Below are positions 14,389 to 24,563 of a stretch of DNA of 64,000 nt, one piece after another; positions within the stretch are counted from its first letter, which is position 1, and every line of letters begins with the position of its first letter. The position numbers were made by a program, and so were the translations under genes. The notes under the pieces are model-generated. The model was not told where the DNA came from. It made no database searches and was given only the letters and a program-made list of their open reading frames with translations. The stretch spans positions 62,001-126,000 of the forward strand of contig NZ_FOBD01000019.1 of assembly GCF_900109515.1 (NCBI RefSeq), in the 5' to 3' direction. The DNA comes from Paenibacillus sp. OK003 (GTDB lineage: Bacteria > Bacillota > Bacilli > Paenibacillales > Paenibacillaceae).

Positions 14389-15801
14389 ATGAGCGAAACC
14401 AAAGATACGGTGCTGGAACAGGAAGAGCAGGTGGTCGAAGCCGGGGTGCATAACTTTAGCAAAGAAGAGGAATGGGTGAAGCCTGAAGATCCGTTGCTGA
14501 ATGAACGCCTGGAGTGGTTCAAGGATCAGAAGCTGGGGTTGATGATGCATTGGGGTCCCTATTCCCAGCTTGGCCTTGTGGAGTCATGGGCGTTAAGTGA
14601 CGAGGATGGCGATTGGTCGCGCAATGATATCGACTGGACTGACGACATGGAGCATTTCAAGCAGGAATACTTTGATCTCAACAAAACCTTCAATCCGATT
14701 CGCTTTCAACCTGAGGAGTGGGCACAGATGGCCGCTGATAACGGGTTCAAATATTTCCTGTTCACCACCAAACATCATGATGGTTTCTGCATGTGGGATA
14801 CACATACCACCGATTATCGCATCACGGGCAAGGATACTCCTTTTCATACCCATAAGTATGCGGACATTTGCCGGGCGCTTTTTGACGCTTTTCGTGCCAA
14901 GGGGCTCGGGATCTCGGCTTACTTCTCCAAAGCGGACTGGCATACGCCATATTACTGGGCACCTGGCATGGAGCGGGGAAGCCATATGTGGCGTGGACCA
15001 TCCTATGATCCGAAAGCGTATCCATGGCTGTGGGAGAAATTCGTGGAGTTCACGCATGAGCAAATTATGGAACTGCTGACCAACTACGGACGAATTGAAT
15101 GTCTGTGGCTGGATGCAGGCTGGGTACGTGAAGGCCGACACGGTCAGGATATCCGATTGGGCGAAGTGGTGGAGCGAGCACGTCAAACAACTCAGCCGTG
15201 GCTCCTCGCAGCAGATCGCACAGTAGGTGGACCGTATGAGAATATCGTAACTCCGGAACAGACCATCCCTGAGCATCCAATGAATATTCCTTGGGAGAGC
15301 TGCATCACGGTGGGCAATTCCTTTGCGTTTGGATATGATGATCAGTATAAGTCAGCAAGACAGTTAGCGCATATTCTGCTTGAGGTCGTATCCAAGGGCG
15401 GTAATTTGGCACTGAATGTGGGACCACAACCGGACGGGCGCCTTCCAAAAGGGGCAGTGCGAAGCATTCAAGCCCTCGGAGAATGGATCGGCACTCACGG
15501 GGAGGGCATCTATGGCACACGGATTTGCGGACCTTACTTCACAGGAGAGTGGGCCTTTACACGTAAGGAAGATCTCAACGTATCGTATGCTTTCCGTCTG
15601 TACAGAAGCGAGAACGAGGCAGTACAATCACAGGTGATCATTCCATACATGGAAAAGGTGGAGCGAATTGAACTCGTCGGCACAGATGATGTGCTGTCAT
15701 TCCAACGGACGGAAGATGGACTTGCTGTAGAGTTGCCACAAGCGGCAGTTACAGAAGTAGCACCTATCACGCTGACGTTCAGATTGTTCACAAACCAATA
15801 A
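14389..15801 (+). CDS. alpha-L-fucosidase, GH29 (second copy)
   Basis: 470 residues from ATG 14389; AAGGAG is 9 bp upstream, whereas ATG 14380 touches it. The acidic N-terminal ~35 residues precede a GH29 barrel with LGLMMHWGPYS, TKHHDGFCMWDTHTTDY, and CLWLDAGW carrying predicted nucleophile Asp242. A short C-terminal beta domain ends the protein. It is only distantly similar to the first fucosidase and lacks its long binding module, so the two probably cleave different linkages. No signal peptide. A strong terminator follows. Confidence 0.92.
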   Translation: MSETKDTVLEQEEQVVEAGVHNFSKEEEWVKPEDPLLNERLEWFKDQKLGLMMHWGPYSQLGLVESWALSDEDGDWSRNDIDWTDDMEHFKQEYFDLNKTFNPIRFQPEEWAQMAADNGFKYFLFTTKHHDGFCMWDTHTTDYRITGKDTPFHTHKYADICRALFDAFRAKGLGISAYFSKADWHTPYYWAPGMERGSHMWRGPSYDPKAYPWLWEKFVEFTHEQIMELLTNYGRIECLWLDAGWVREGRHGQDIRLGEVVERARQTTQPWLLAADRTVGGPYENIVTPEQTIPEHPMNIPWESCITVGNSFAFGYDDQYKSARQLAHILLEVVSKGGNLALNVGPQPDGRLPKGAVRSIQALGEWIGTHGEGIYGTRICGPYFTGEWAFTRKEDLNVSYAFRLYRSENEAVQSQVIIPYMEKVERIELVGTDDVLSFQRTEDGLAVELPQAAVTEVAPITLTFRLFTNQ

Positions 15802-15812
15802 ATCTACACTTC

Positions 15813-15850
15813 AAATCCCGGGGGACTTTTACAGTCCTTCGGGATTTTTT
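15813..15850 (+). terminator. Rho-independent terminator
   Basis: AAATCCCG (15813-15820) pairs with CGGGATTT (15840-15847), with an inner GGACT/AGTCC stem and a six-T tail. Confidence 0.9.
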
Positions 15851-15947
15851 GAGTTGGTGATTTTTGCGATATACCTATGCTAAAGGACGATTTCCCCTTG
15901 TCCGGCAAGGGTTTTGGGAATAAGGAGAGGTGGGAGAAAATTGCAAA

Positions 15948-15998
15948 TTGATAAAAGAACACCGCTCAAGGTACTATCGATTTAAGAAAGCGTTACCT
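15948..15998 (+). promoter_or_regulatory. promoter with cre (CcpA) site at the start point
   Basis: TTGATA (15948-15953) and TACTAT (15972-15977) are separated by 18 bp. AGAAAGCGTTACCT (15985-15998) fits the cre consensus TGWAARCGYTWNCW with one mismatch and covers the predicted start point. CcpA binding here would block initiation or early elongation, so glucose repression of the ABC importer is predicted. Confidence 0.6.
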
Positions 15999-16114
15999 GA
16001 CATTAATCTTTACACGGATGACGCTAATACAGAAAAATGAGTCAAAGAAAAGGATGTTTAAGGGATGTAAATGTAATGTATTATTACACTTAAGGTGTAG
16101 AAGGAGTGACGCGA

Positions 16115-17095
16115 ATGAGTCGAGCTACGGAAAGCATACCTGCACTGGTGGAGCTCCAGCAAGGAAGGAATTACGCAGAACCTAAGCGACAGCATCCATT
16201 TATCAGAAGCCTCAAAAAGCATTGGGAGCTCTATCTACTGGTGCTTCCTCCCGTATTGTATCTATTGATCTTCAAGTACATTCCAATGGTCGGTGTACAG
16301 ATTGCCTTCAAAGACTTCAGTGTCGTCAAAGGAATCTGGGGCAGCCCATGGGTTGGACTGAAACACTTTGAGGCCTTTTTTGAATCCCCGAACTTCTGGC
16401 TGCTGATCAAAAATACGATTGGGATCAGTTTCTACTCGTTACTCGCCGGATTTCCCATTCCGATCCTGCTGGCGCTTGCGCTGAATGAGATCCGAACAGG
16501 TTACTTTAAAAAGACCGTCCAGATGGTCACGTACGCTCCGCATTTTATCTCCACAGTCGTCATGGTATCCATTATCATTCTGATGCTGTCACCGCATGTG
16601 GGTGTTGTAGACAAGCTATTTACCTTCCTGGGTTTCCCGATGACCAACTTTATGGGCATTCCCGAATACTTCAAATCCATCTATGTGTGGTCGGGTGTCT
16701 GGCAAGGCATGGGCTATTCATCGATCATTTATATCGCGGCTCTCGCTGGCGTTGATCCATCTCTCTATGAGGCAGCGAAGATGGACGGCGCTTCAAGGCT
16801 CCGGAAAATTTGGCATATCGATCTTCCAACGCTCGTACCGGTCACCGTCATCATGTTGATTCTGAGTTTGGGCAGCATTATGGGCGTGGGCTTTGAAAAA
16901 ATATATCTAATGCAGAATCCGCTCAACACGAGTGCTTCGGAAGTCATCTCCACGTATGTGTACAAGGTCGGTCTGATCGGGGCCAACTTCAGCTTCTCCT
17001 CGGCGGTAGGATTGTTCAACTCCGTTATCAACCTGATCCTGCTGGTTATCGTCAACGGCATTTCCCGCAAAGTATCCCAGAACAGCTTGTGGTAA
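16115..17095 (+). CDS. carbohydrate ABC transporter permease, LplB-type
   Basis: 326 residues from ATG 16115 (AAGGAG at 8 bp; the GTG at 16106 overlaps that site). Six membrane helices follow a ~40-residue cytoplasmic N-terminus. The permease EAA loop is visible as YEAAKMDGASRLRKIWHIDLP near residue 210. It pairs with the permease 15 bp downstream and the binding protein at 18148. As in most such Paenibacillus loci, no ATP-binding subunit is encoded nearby, so a shared ATPase encoded elsewhere is inferred. The substrate is probably an oligosaccharide processed by the surrounding glycosidases. Confidence 0.92.
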   Translation: MSRATESIPALVELQQGRNYAEPKRQHPFIRSLKKHWELYLLVLPPVLYLLIFKYIPMVGVQIAFKDFSVVKGIWGSPWVGLKHFEAFFESPNFWLLIKNTIGISFYSLLAGFPIPILLALALNEIRTGYFKKTVQMVTYAPHFISTVVMVSIIILMLSPHVGVVDKLFTFLGFPMTNFMGIPEYFKSIYVWSGVWQGMGYSSIIYIAALAGVDPSLYEAAKMDGASRLRKIWHIDLPTLVPVTVIMLILSLGSIMGVGFEKIYLMQNPLNTSASEVISTYVYKVGLIGANFSFSSAVGLFNSVINLILLVIVNGISRKVSQNSLW

Positions 17096-17110
17096 AGGAG
17101 GAGCTCATCC

Positions 17111-18019
17111 ATGTTCAACCTGATGAATCGTAACCGGATCAAGGACCCGCTCGGTGACCGTATCTTCATGACATTCAACTATATCTTTCTGTTCGCCATA
17201 CTTCTAACAGTGTTTTACCCGCTCTTGTATATCATCAGTTCTTCGTTCAGCTCCTCGCGTGCCGTTACATCCGGTCAGGTGTGGCTGTTCCCGGTAGACT
17301 TTAACATCAAGGCCTATATCTCCATTTTCAAAAGCCAGCAGCTCATGCTTGGTTTCTACAACACGATCATCTATACCGTTGTAGGCACATTTATCAATGT
17401 GGCGCTAACGGTCATGCTCGCGTATCCGCTATCGCGCAAGTCGTTTTACGGACGGGGTGCCATCATTATTTTCATGATGATCACGATGTTCTTTGATGGC
17501 GGTCTGATTCCAACCTATCTCTTGATGAAAGACCTTCATCTGCTGGATACACGCTGGGCGATGTGGCTGCCAGGGGCGCTCGCAGTGTTCCAAGTTATCG
17601 TAGCGAGAACCTTCTTCCAATCTTCCATTCCGGAAGAGCTGGGGGAGGCGGCGGAAATGGACGGATGTCGGGACATCCGGTATTTGATCAGCGTAGTTCT
17701 TCCGTTATCAAAGCCGATTCTGGCGGTCATGACCCTGATGTATGCGGTGGGCCACTGGAATGCGTACTTTGATGCCCTGATCTATCTTCGTTCCGAGAAG
17801 CTGTTCCCACTCCAGTATGTGCTGCGCAATCTACTAATTCTAAACGCCGCAGACCCAGCAATGTTGGCCAATACGAGCCAGCAGCTAAGAGATCAGGGGT
17901 TCGAGCAGGTCCTAAAATACGCACTGATCGTAGTCGCCAGTATTCCTATTCTCATCATGTACCCGTTTGTGCAGAAGCATTTTGTTAAAGGGGTTATGGT
18001 TGGCTCGCTCAAAGGATGA
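17111..18019 (+). CDS. carbohydrate ABC transporter permease, LplC/YtcP-type
   Basis: 302 residues with AAAGGAGGAG before ATG 17111. Six predicted membrane helices; the EAA motif appears as ELGEAAEMDGCRDIRYLISVVLP near 180. It lies 15 bp after the LplB-type permease and 128 bp before the binding protein, forming the standard permease-permease-lipoprotein unit. Together they make the membrane channel of a group-1 (CUT1) sugar importer. Confidence 0.93.
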   Translation: MFNLMNRNRIKDPLGDRIFMTFNYIFLFAILLTVFYPLLYIISSSFSSSRAVTSGQVWLFPVDFNIKAYISIFKSQQLMLGFYNTIIYTVVGTFINVALTVMLAYPLSRKSFYGRGAIIIFMMITMFFDGGLIPTYLLMKDLHLLDTRWAMWLPGALAVFQVIVARTFFQSSIPEELGEAAEMDGCRDIRYLISVVLPLSKPILAVMTLMYAVGHWNAYFDALIYLRSEKLFPLQYVLRNLLILNAADPAMLANTSQQLRDQGFEQVLKYALIVVASIPILIMYPFVQKHFVKGVMVGSLKG

Positions 18020-18147
18020 TGTTTGTCATCTGTGTCCGTTACGCCACTTGAAAGGAGGTGGGGGAACACTCCGGCTTCCGGGATAAGGTTTAACACGAGT
18101 ACGTAATCAGAATGTTATGCCGTTTTCAACAAAAAGGAGGAGTCAGA

Positions 18148-19785
18148 TTGAAAAAATCTTGGATTTCGATGTTGTTTCTGGTCTTTGCTTCGATGGCTTT
18201 GTTGTCCGCATGTGGTTCATCCGAGGATGCAGGTACAGGGAGCGACGGTAGCGGGGAGAGCGGTGGCCCGGTAACGATGACCTTCTTTGCCCCACAAGGT
18301 AAAGCGTCCATGGAAGAAAATGAGTTCACCAAATTTATCGAAGACAAGTTCGATGTTACCCTGAAATGGGATCTGGCCCCGACGGACGCTCTGCAAGACC
18401 GCAGACAGTTGTTACTGGCGAGTGGGGATTATCCCGAAGTGTTCCTCCATGGCAAGTTCACGACCTCAGACCTTCAAACGTACGGAAAACAGGGCGTGTT
18501 CCTCCCGCTGCAGGATCTGATCAAGCAGTACGGTCCGAACCTGTCCAAGATGATGGAGGAGAAGCCGTACTTCAAAGAAGCGGTAACTGCGCCGGATGGC
18601 AACATCTACGCTCTGCCGATTTTCAATGAATGTTACCACTGTACGTACGCTCAGAAATACTGGATTAACACCGAGTGGCTGGACAATTTGGGTCTCAAAA
18701 TGCCTACCACGACAGAAGAACTCTACACGGTTCTGAAGGCGTTCAAGGAACAAGACCCGAATGGCAACGGCAAAGCCGATGAGATTCCACTCACCGGTGC
18801 ACCCAACAAGTACGTATGGAATGGCAACATTGATGCCTATTTAATGAACAGCTTTATCTATAATGACAACGATAAATATTTGATTGTGAATGATGGAAAG
18901 GTTGATTTTGCAGCGAATAAGGAAGAGTGGAAAAAAGGGCTGGAGTACATGCACAAGTTGTATGCAGAAGGCCTGATTGATCCGGCTTCCTTCACACAGA
19001 ACGATCAGGCAATCGGGCAGTTGGGTAACAAGGAAGGCGATGAAGTGGTCGGCTCCATTACGACAGCGCTGGTCAGCTACCTTGTGAACACGTATGACAA
19101 AGATATCACCCGCCACCAGCACTGGGACATCGTGCCTCCGCTGAAAGGGCCGGATGGCGTGCAGACGACAGGCGCTACGCAAAGCGTAGGTGAGTTCGAG
19201 TTCGCCATCACCAATAAAGCGACCGAAGCACAACAGATCGCTGCGATCAAAATTGTAGATTATATGTTCAGTGAAGAAGGCGCTTTATATGCAGAGTACG
19301 GGCCGACCGAAGGTAAAGGCTGGAAGAAGGCGGATGCCGATGAGAAAAACATCAATGGCGAGCCTGCCAAATACAGCTACTACAACCTGCCTGAGCGTGA
19401 CCCAAATGTTGTAGTCAACGAGAGTTGGTCACAGATCGGAGCACATGACTTGTCCAATACGTTCCGCAATCTGTTTGCAGAAGGTCAGAACCCACTGGAA
19501 GCGGAGGGTTACGGTACACGTCTGGCGCAAGCAACCAATGTATATGAACCTTATGCGCCAAAAGAAGTCTATCCTGCGAACGTATTTATCCGTCCGGAAG
19601 ATACAGAAACCGCTGCGCAGCTCACGACGGCCGTCAAGGATTACGTGATGACCAATATGGCTCAATTCATTATCGGCAGCAAAAGCATTGATAAGGAATG
19701 GGACGCGTATGTGAAAGGTTTTGATGGTCTGGGACTAAGCAATTACCTTGAGATTTACCAGCGTGCGATTGAGAAGAATCAATAA
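18148..19785 (+). CDS. extracellular solute-binding lipoprotein (CUT1 sugar importer)
   Basis: 545 residues from TTG 18148, placed by AAAAAGGAGGAG 5-6 bp upstream. The signal peptide ends in the lipobox LLSAC with Cys22 as the lipidated residue, followed by a Gly/Ser-rich tether. The rest is a family-1 solute-binding fold of the large LplA/YtcQ type. Aromatic residues that could stack on sugar (for example near HWDIVPPLKGPDG and KGWKKADADEKN) are frequent. It delivers the oligosaccharide to the two permeases upstream. A terminator follows. Confidence 0.93.
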   Translation: MKKSWISMLFLVFASMALLSACGSSEDAGTGSDGSGESGGPVTMTFFAPQGKASMEENEFTKFIEDKFDVTLKWDLAPTDALQDRRQLLLASGDYPEVFLHGKFTTSDLQTYGKQGVFLPLQDLIKQYGPNLSKMMEEKPYFKEAVTAPDGNIYALPIFNECYHCTYAQKYWINTEWLDNLGLKMPTTTEELYTVLKAFKEQDPNGNGKADEIPLTGAPNKYVWNGNIDAYLMNSFIYNDNDKYLIVNDGKVDFAANKEEWKKGLEYMHKLYAEGLIDPASFTQNDQAIGQLGNKEGDEVVGSITTALVSYLVNTYDKDITRHQHWDIVPPLKGPDGVQTTGATQSVGEFEFAITNKATEAQQIAAIKIVDYMFSEEGALYAEYGPTEGKGWKKADADEKNINGEPAKYSYYNLPERDPNVVVNESWSQIGAHDLSNTFRNLFAEGQNPLEAEGYGTRLAQATNVYEPYAPKEVYPANVFIRPEDTETAAQLTTAVKDYVMTNMAQFIIGSKSIDKEWDAYVKGFDGLGLSNYLEIYQRAIEKNQ

Positions 19786-19807
19786 AGCTTGATGGATTCA
19801 TGAATGA

Positions 19808-19853
19808 GGCTGTTCCGATGTCAACACAGGAATCGGGACGGTCTTCTCCTTTT
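19808..19853 (+). terminator. Rho-independent terminator of the importer operon
   Basis: GGCTGTTCCGAT (19808-19819) pairs with ATCGGGACGGTC (19832-19843) with G-U pairs; the tail TTCTCCTTTT is pyrimidine-rich. The following 130 bp before the regulator contain no gene. Confidence 0.7.
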
Positions 19854-19983
19854 GACAACCCCACTTCATCCGATAAAATTTACTGAATACTCATGGAAAA
19901 TTAGCGACCAGATTGGCGCGGTTGTCATTCCAGCTTATGCAAAATGCTCATGCGTATAGAACAATGGTGGGGGGGCCTCGGAG

Positions 19984-22206
19984 ATGAACAACAGTTGGTT
20001 TAGACGTTTGCTGCTATCGTATTTGCCTGTTTTTTTTATCGTGACCACAATCCTGTTTATTATCTTCTTTCAGGTATTCAATGAACAGAACCGGAGAGAA
20101 GCACTCAAGGCCAATGAATTTCTGGCGTCACAGGTAACGCAATATTTGGACAATTCACTGCGCTCCATCGACTTCAAGGTGCTGCGTGATATTTTGACCA
20201 ATCCCAACCTGAAAAATTATTATTCGGTAACCGGAAGCGAGGATGTGTATGCCGGAATTCAAGCAGTCCAGGTTATTGATGAATTGAAAATAGAGTATCC
20301 GCTAATTGATTCCATATATCTGGTGAGATACAACGATGATACGGTATTCAGCAACGGCAAGGCCGTGCCGATTGAGGAATTCCCGGATGCCTCGTTTATC
20401 AAAGACAGTCGTGCTGCGGCAACGCAAAAGTGGGTGGGGGCGAGATCCTTTAAGGCATTTCCGACAGAGGAAGGAAAACAGGTCATTACACTCATTCGCG
20501 GTGTCGGAAACGGCACGGGTCTTGTGGTGGTTAACGTCGATCTGCCAACCTTGCAGAAATCCATTATGCAGATGTATGACCCTGAGTTCACCTTCGTGAA
20601 TATCTTCAATCGCTCTGGCGGAAATCTGTGGGACGGAGGAATGCAGGATGGCATTACAGCAGTTTCTCCCAAAACAGACTCAGGGGAAGTGTTCTCCGAG
20701 TTTACATCCAGCTACAGTGGCTGGAAGGTACAGACGGGACTGAACAATGGTAAGATCGTCAAATTCGCCCTGAAATTTTATAATATCTGGTTTGTTTTTG
20801 CCGTTGCCGTTGTCCTGATTGGTGTGGTGTGGGTGATCTATGTGACACGAAGAAATTACAAGCCCATCCAGCAGATTGTCATGTTAATTGAAACGGTGGC
20901 ATCGCAGAAACAGCCGGGTGCGGGTTATACGAAGGATAATGAGTTCCGTTTTATCCAGACCACGCTGGAGCGAATGATTGATCAAACCAAGCAATATCAG
21001 GAGGAGCATGAAGAGAACCTGATTTTGCAGAAGAAATATTTCTTTCAGGAGCTGCTGGAGGGTACGCGGGACTTTACGGGAAATGAACTGACAGCGGAGA
21101 TGAGCAGGTTCAAGCTCCCGCAGTTAGAGGATCGATGGGCTGTGATTGTGGTGGAGATCGATCAGTATTCCCGGTTCATGGAGGAGTACCACAATCAGGA
21201 TCAATCCCTCCTGAAATTCGTGTTATCCAGCATTCTGCAGGAGAGTGCAAGGCACGAGGGTACCGAAGTATGGGCAGAGTGGATATCGGATCAACGTCTG
21301 TATGCCATACTCTGGATTCCCGAAATGGAGAAAGGCGAGGAGACTGAGCAGAGACTGCTCTCCGGTTATCTTGACAGGGTTGGGCAGTATTTGAACTTCA
21401 CCGTAACCATCGGTATTGGGAGAGTCGCAGTGGATGTCCGTGGGCTAAGAGCTTCGCTGAAGGAGGCGGTGCATGCCTTGGAATACAAGGCGGTGCTCGG
21501 CATGAATCGGATCATTCCATGCGGGGAGGTACCGAACTCAACCAATGATGTGTATGAATTCCTGAAGACGATCTCTTTGCTGGTGCAGGCGATGAGACTG
21601 TCGGATGATGAGTGGGAGAAGCATTTTGACCGCTTGTTCGAACAGATCCATGAATCTGTGCTCTCCCGCCAGGAGATTATGAATACGGTCCAATTGCTGT
21701 TCCAGCACTATAACCGGGAGTTCGCAGAACTTCCACGAGAGTATCAGGAGCGATGGGCATCTGTATTTACACCACTTCTTCCTAGGTTGGAAGGTTGGGA
21801 AACGTTGGATGATTTGCGCGCGCTGTGCTGGGAAGGCTTCTGTGAGCTGGCTGATGAGATGCAGACGCTTCATTGCTCTAGAAAACATAGATCTCATATT
21901 CTTGAAATTCGCAAGTATATTGAACAGAACTACAACAACCCCGAGCTGTCGCTGAATTATCTAAGTGATCTATTTGATATCAATCCGAAATATTTAAGCA
22001 AGCTATTTAAGGACGAGATTGGTGAGAAGTTCGTGGATCTTCTGATTAGTCATCGTATTGAGAAGGCGAAACAGCTCATGCTGGAGACGGATAAGGCCAT
22101 TCAGGAGATCAGTGAGGAAGTTGGGTATACGAATTACAATTCCTTCAATCGGGCGTTCAAGAATGTGGTGGGTGTTGCGCCTAGCGACTACCGAAAAGCC
22201 ATGTGA
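19984..22206 (+). CDS. membrane-anchored AraC-family sensor-regulator (YesS-like)
   Basis: 740 residues. A first membrane helix (about 9-30), a ~230-residue extracellular sensor region of Cache-like type, and a second helix (about 262-284) precede a cytoplasmic coiled segment and central domain. The C-terminal AraC double HTH (about 640-740) contains LSLNYLSDLFDINPKYLSKL and VGYTNYNSFNRAFKNV. This one-component design senses extracellular sugar and activates nearby uptake and hydrolase genes. It sits between the importer and the GH3-GH38 operon, both plausible targets. Only 44 bp separate its stop from the GH3 start, so it may be co-transcribed with the downstream genes. Confidence 0.9.
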   Translation: MNNSWFRRLLLSYLPVFFIVTTILFIIFFQVFNEQNRREALKANEFLASQVTQYLDNSLRSIDFKVLRDILTNPNLKNYYSVTGSEDVYAGIQAVQVIDELKIEYPLIDSIYLVRYNDDTVFSNGKAVPIEEFPDASFIKDSRAAATQKWVGARSFKAFPTEEGKQVITLIRGVGNGTGLVVVNVDLPTLQKSIMQMYDPEFTFVNIFNRSGGNLWDGGMQDGITAVSPKTDSGEVFSEFTSSYSGWKVQTGLNNGKIVKFALKFYNIWFVFAVAVVLIGVVWVIYVTRRNYKPIQQIVMLIETVASQKQPGAGYTKDNEFRFIQTTLERMIDQTKQYQEEHEENLILQKKYFFQELLEGTRDFTGNELTAEMSRFKLPQLEDRWAVIVVEIDQYSRFMEEYHNQDQSLLKFVLSSILQESARHEGTEVWAEWISDQRLYAILWIPEMEKGEETEQRLLSGYLDRVGQYLNFTVTIGIGRVAVDVRGLRASLKEAVHALEYKAVLGMNRIIPCGEVPNSTNDVYEFLKTISLLVQAMRLSDDEWEKHFDRLFEQIHESVLSRQEIMNTVQLLFQHYNREFAELPREYQERWASVFTPLLPRLEGWETLDDLRALCWEGFCELADEMQTLHCSRKHRSHILEIRKYIEQNYNNPELSLNYLSDLFDINPKYLSKLFKDEIGEKFVDLLISHRIEKAKQLMLETDKAIQEISEEVGYTNYNSFNRAFKNVVGVAPSDYRKAM

Positions 22207-22250
22207 GCCCATGCACCAGACTAAGCCGAACTCATAAGGAGAATGTGCAT

Positions 22251-24563
22251 ATGGACTATAAAGATGCTTCGCTTCCCATCCAGGAGCGGACCCAAGATCT
22301 GCTCGGGCGGATGACCACGGAGGAGAAGATAGGGCAGCTGATCCAGCCGATGGGGTGGAAGACTTATGTGAAGGAAGCAGATGGTACGGTTCAGGTTACG
22401 GATGAGTTTAAAAAGGACATCGCAGAGGGCGGGATTGGGTCGTTGTATGGAGCACTTCGTGCTGACCCCTGGACGGAAGTGACGTTGGAGACTGGCCTGA
22501 CGCCTAAGCAGGGAGCTGTTGCCACTAATGAAATTCAGCGGTATGCCATGGAGAACTCCCGGCTGGGCATTCCCATTTTGTTTGGGGAAGAGTGTTCTCA
22601 CGGGCATATGGCCATTGGAGCAACCGTATTCCCGGTGCCGCTAGCAGTAGGAAGTGCTTGGAACACGGAGTTGTACCGCAAGATGTGTGAAGCGATTGCT
22701 GTGGAGACTCGGAGCCAGGGAGGAGCGGCAACGTATTCACCTGTGCTTGATGTCGTGCGGGACCCGAGATGGGGACGGACAGAGGAATGTTTTGCCGAAG
22801 ATCCATACCTGATCGGTGAATTGGCGGTGGAAGCGATGAAAGGCTTGCAGGGTGACCGGCTCGATTCCAATCGGACGATTGTGGCGACACTCAAACATTT
22901 TGCGGCCTATGGCAGCTCGGAGGGTGGGCGCAATGCTGCTCCGGTGCATATGGGACTGCGCGAGCTGCACGAGGTCGATCTGCTGCCGTTCAAGAAAGCG
23001 GTGGAAGCCGGAGCATGTTCTGTCATGACAGCGTACAACGAAATTGATGGTGCGCCCTGTACGTCGAGTTCGTATCTGCTGAATGATCTCCTGCGCGAGC
23101 AATGGGACTTTGACGGATTTGTCATTACTGACTTTGGTGCGATTCAGATGCTCGTCAATGGACACAACACCGCGGAGAACGGGGAGCAGGCCGTCGCTCA
23201 GTCGCTTAAGGCAGGGGTGGATATGGAAATGTCCGGGTACATGTACCGCAAGCATCTCGGGCAGGCCTTGGAGCAAGGATTAATTGAAGAGAAGGATCTG
23301 GATACAGCGGTTAGGCGGGTGCTGGAGATGAAGTTCAGACTGGGCTTATTCGAACACCCCTTCGTTGATCCTGACTTTGCAGAGCAGATCATCGGATGTG
23401 AAGAACATATTCAGCTGGCGAGAAAAGTCGCGCAAGAGGGAATCATTTTACTCAAAAATGAAGAAAACACCCTTCCGCTTAGCAAAACAGGTACAAAACT
23501 GGCGGTCATAGGTCCGAATGCGAACCATGTCTACAACCAGCTTGGCGACTACACCTCGCCGCAGCCGAGAGGACAGATTATTACAGTGCTGGATGGGATT
23601 ACGCGCAAGCTTGGTGCTGACACCGGAAAGGTGCTGTACGCACCTGGCTGCCGGATCAAAGGCGATTCCAGGGAGGGCTTTGCGCAAGCGCTCGCCTGTG
23701 CTGAAGAAGCAGATACCATCATTATGGTGATGGGAGGCTCAAGTAGCAGGGATTTTGGCGAAGGGACCATTGATCTGCGGACGGGGGCATCCGTTGTTAC
23801 GGATGATCCATGGAACGATATGGAGTGCGGCGAGGGGATAGACCGATCGTCTCTGAACCTGATGGGTGTTCAACTGGAACTGGTGCAGGAAGTACATAAG
23901 CTGGGGAAACCGGTTATTGTCGTATATATTAACGGACGGCCGATTGCTGAACCCTGGATTGATGAGCATGCCCATGCCATTGTGGAAGCATGGTATCCAG
24001 GGCAGGAGGGAGGCAACGCTATTGCAGATATTCTGTTCGGTGATGTGAATCCATCTGGTCGCCTTACCGTCTCTATTCCCAAGCATGTAGGTCAGCTTCC
24101 GGTCAGCTACAATGCCAAACGCACCCGGGGTAAGCGATATCTGGAGATCGATCTGGTACCACAATATCCGTTCGGCTTTGGGCTGAGTTATACGGAATTT
24201 AAGTATGAGAATGTAAGAGTTGTGCCGGAAGTGATCGGACCAGACGATGAAGCCGAGGTGCAGGTAGAGGTCACCAATACGGGAGTAGTTGCGGGAAATG
24301 AGGTGGTGCAGCTGTATATTAAGGATGTGTCGGCTTCGGTCACGCGGGCCGAAATTTCACTGAAGGGATTCCGTAAAATTCATCTGGAGCCGGGACAGAC
24401 ACAGACGGTGACGTTCCCTGTGCAAAAAGAGCATCTGGAGCTGATTGACTCCCGTCTTCAGCCTGTGGTGGAGCCGGGTGAATTCAAGCTGATGGTTGGC
24501 AGCAGCTCCAGAGACTGGACTGCTTGTACTTTACACATCCAGAAGGTGGGGGTGGAGGTATGA
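22251..24563 (+). CDS. GH3 beta-glucosidase/beta-xylosidase, conventional domain order
   Basis: 770 residues from ATG 22251, with AAGGAG 9 bp upstream; a start 16 codons earlier overlaps the regulator and is rejected. The order is standard: TIM barrel (about 10-355, with GRTEECFAEDP, LKHFAAYG and FVITDFGA carrying predicted nucleophile Asp294), alpha/beta sandwich (about 385-620, with QEGIILLKNE and PGQEGGNAIADILFGD), then a fibronectin-III-like domain. No signal peptide, so it is cytoplasmic. It overlaps the GH38 gene by four bases (ATGA), and the two are presumably made in equal amounts. Specificity among beta-glucoside, beta-xyloside and others is not decidable by eye. Confidence 0.93.
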   Translation: MDYKDASLPIQERTQDLLGRMTTEEKIGQLIQPMGWKTYVKEADGTVQVTDEFKKDIAEGGIGSLYGALRADPWTEVTLETGLTPKQGAVATNEIQRYAMENSRLGIPILFGEECSHGHMAIGATVFPVPLAVGSAWNTELYRKMCEAIAVETRSQGGAATYSPVLDVVRDPRWGRTEECFAEDPYLIGELAVEAMKGLQGDRLDSNRTIVATLKHFAAYGSSEGGRNAAPVHMGLRELHEVDLLPFKKAVEAGACSVMTAYNEIDGAPCTSSSYLLNDLLREQWDFDGFVITDFGAIQMLVNGHNTAENGEQAVAQSLKAGVDMEMSGYMYRKHLGQALEQGLIEEKDLDTAVRRVLEMKFRLGLFEHPFVDPDFAEQIIGCEEHIQLARKVAQEGIILLKNEENTLPLSKTGTKLAVIGPNANHVYNQLGDYTSPQPRGQIITVLDGITRKLGADTGKVLYAPGCRIKGDSREGFAQALACAEEADTIIMVMGGSSSRDFGEGTIDLRTGASVVTDDPWNDMECGEGIDRSSLNLMGVQLELVQEVHKLGKPVIVVYINGRPIAEPWIDEHAHAIVEAWYPGQEGGNAIADILFGDVNPSGRLTVSIPKHVGQLPVSYNAKRTRGKRYLEIDLVPQYPFGFGLSYTEFKYENVRVVPEVIGPDDEAEVQVEVTNTGVVAGNEVVQLYIKDVSASVTRAEISLKGFRKIHLEPGQTQTVTFPVQKEHLELIDSRLQPVVEPGEFKLMVGSSSRDWTACTLHIQKVGVEV

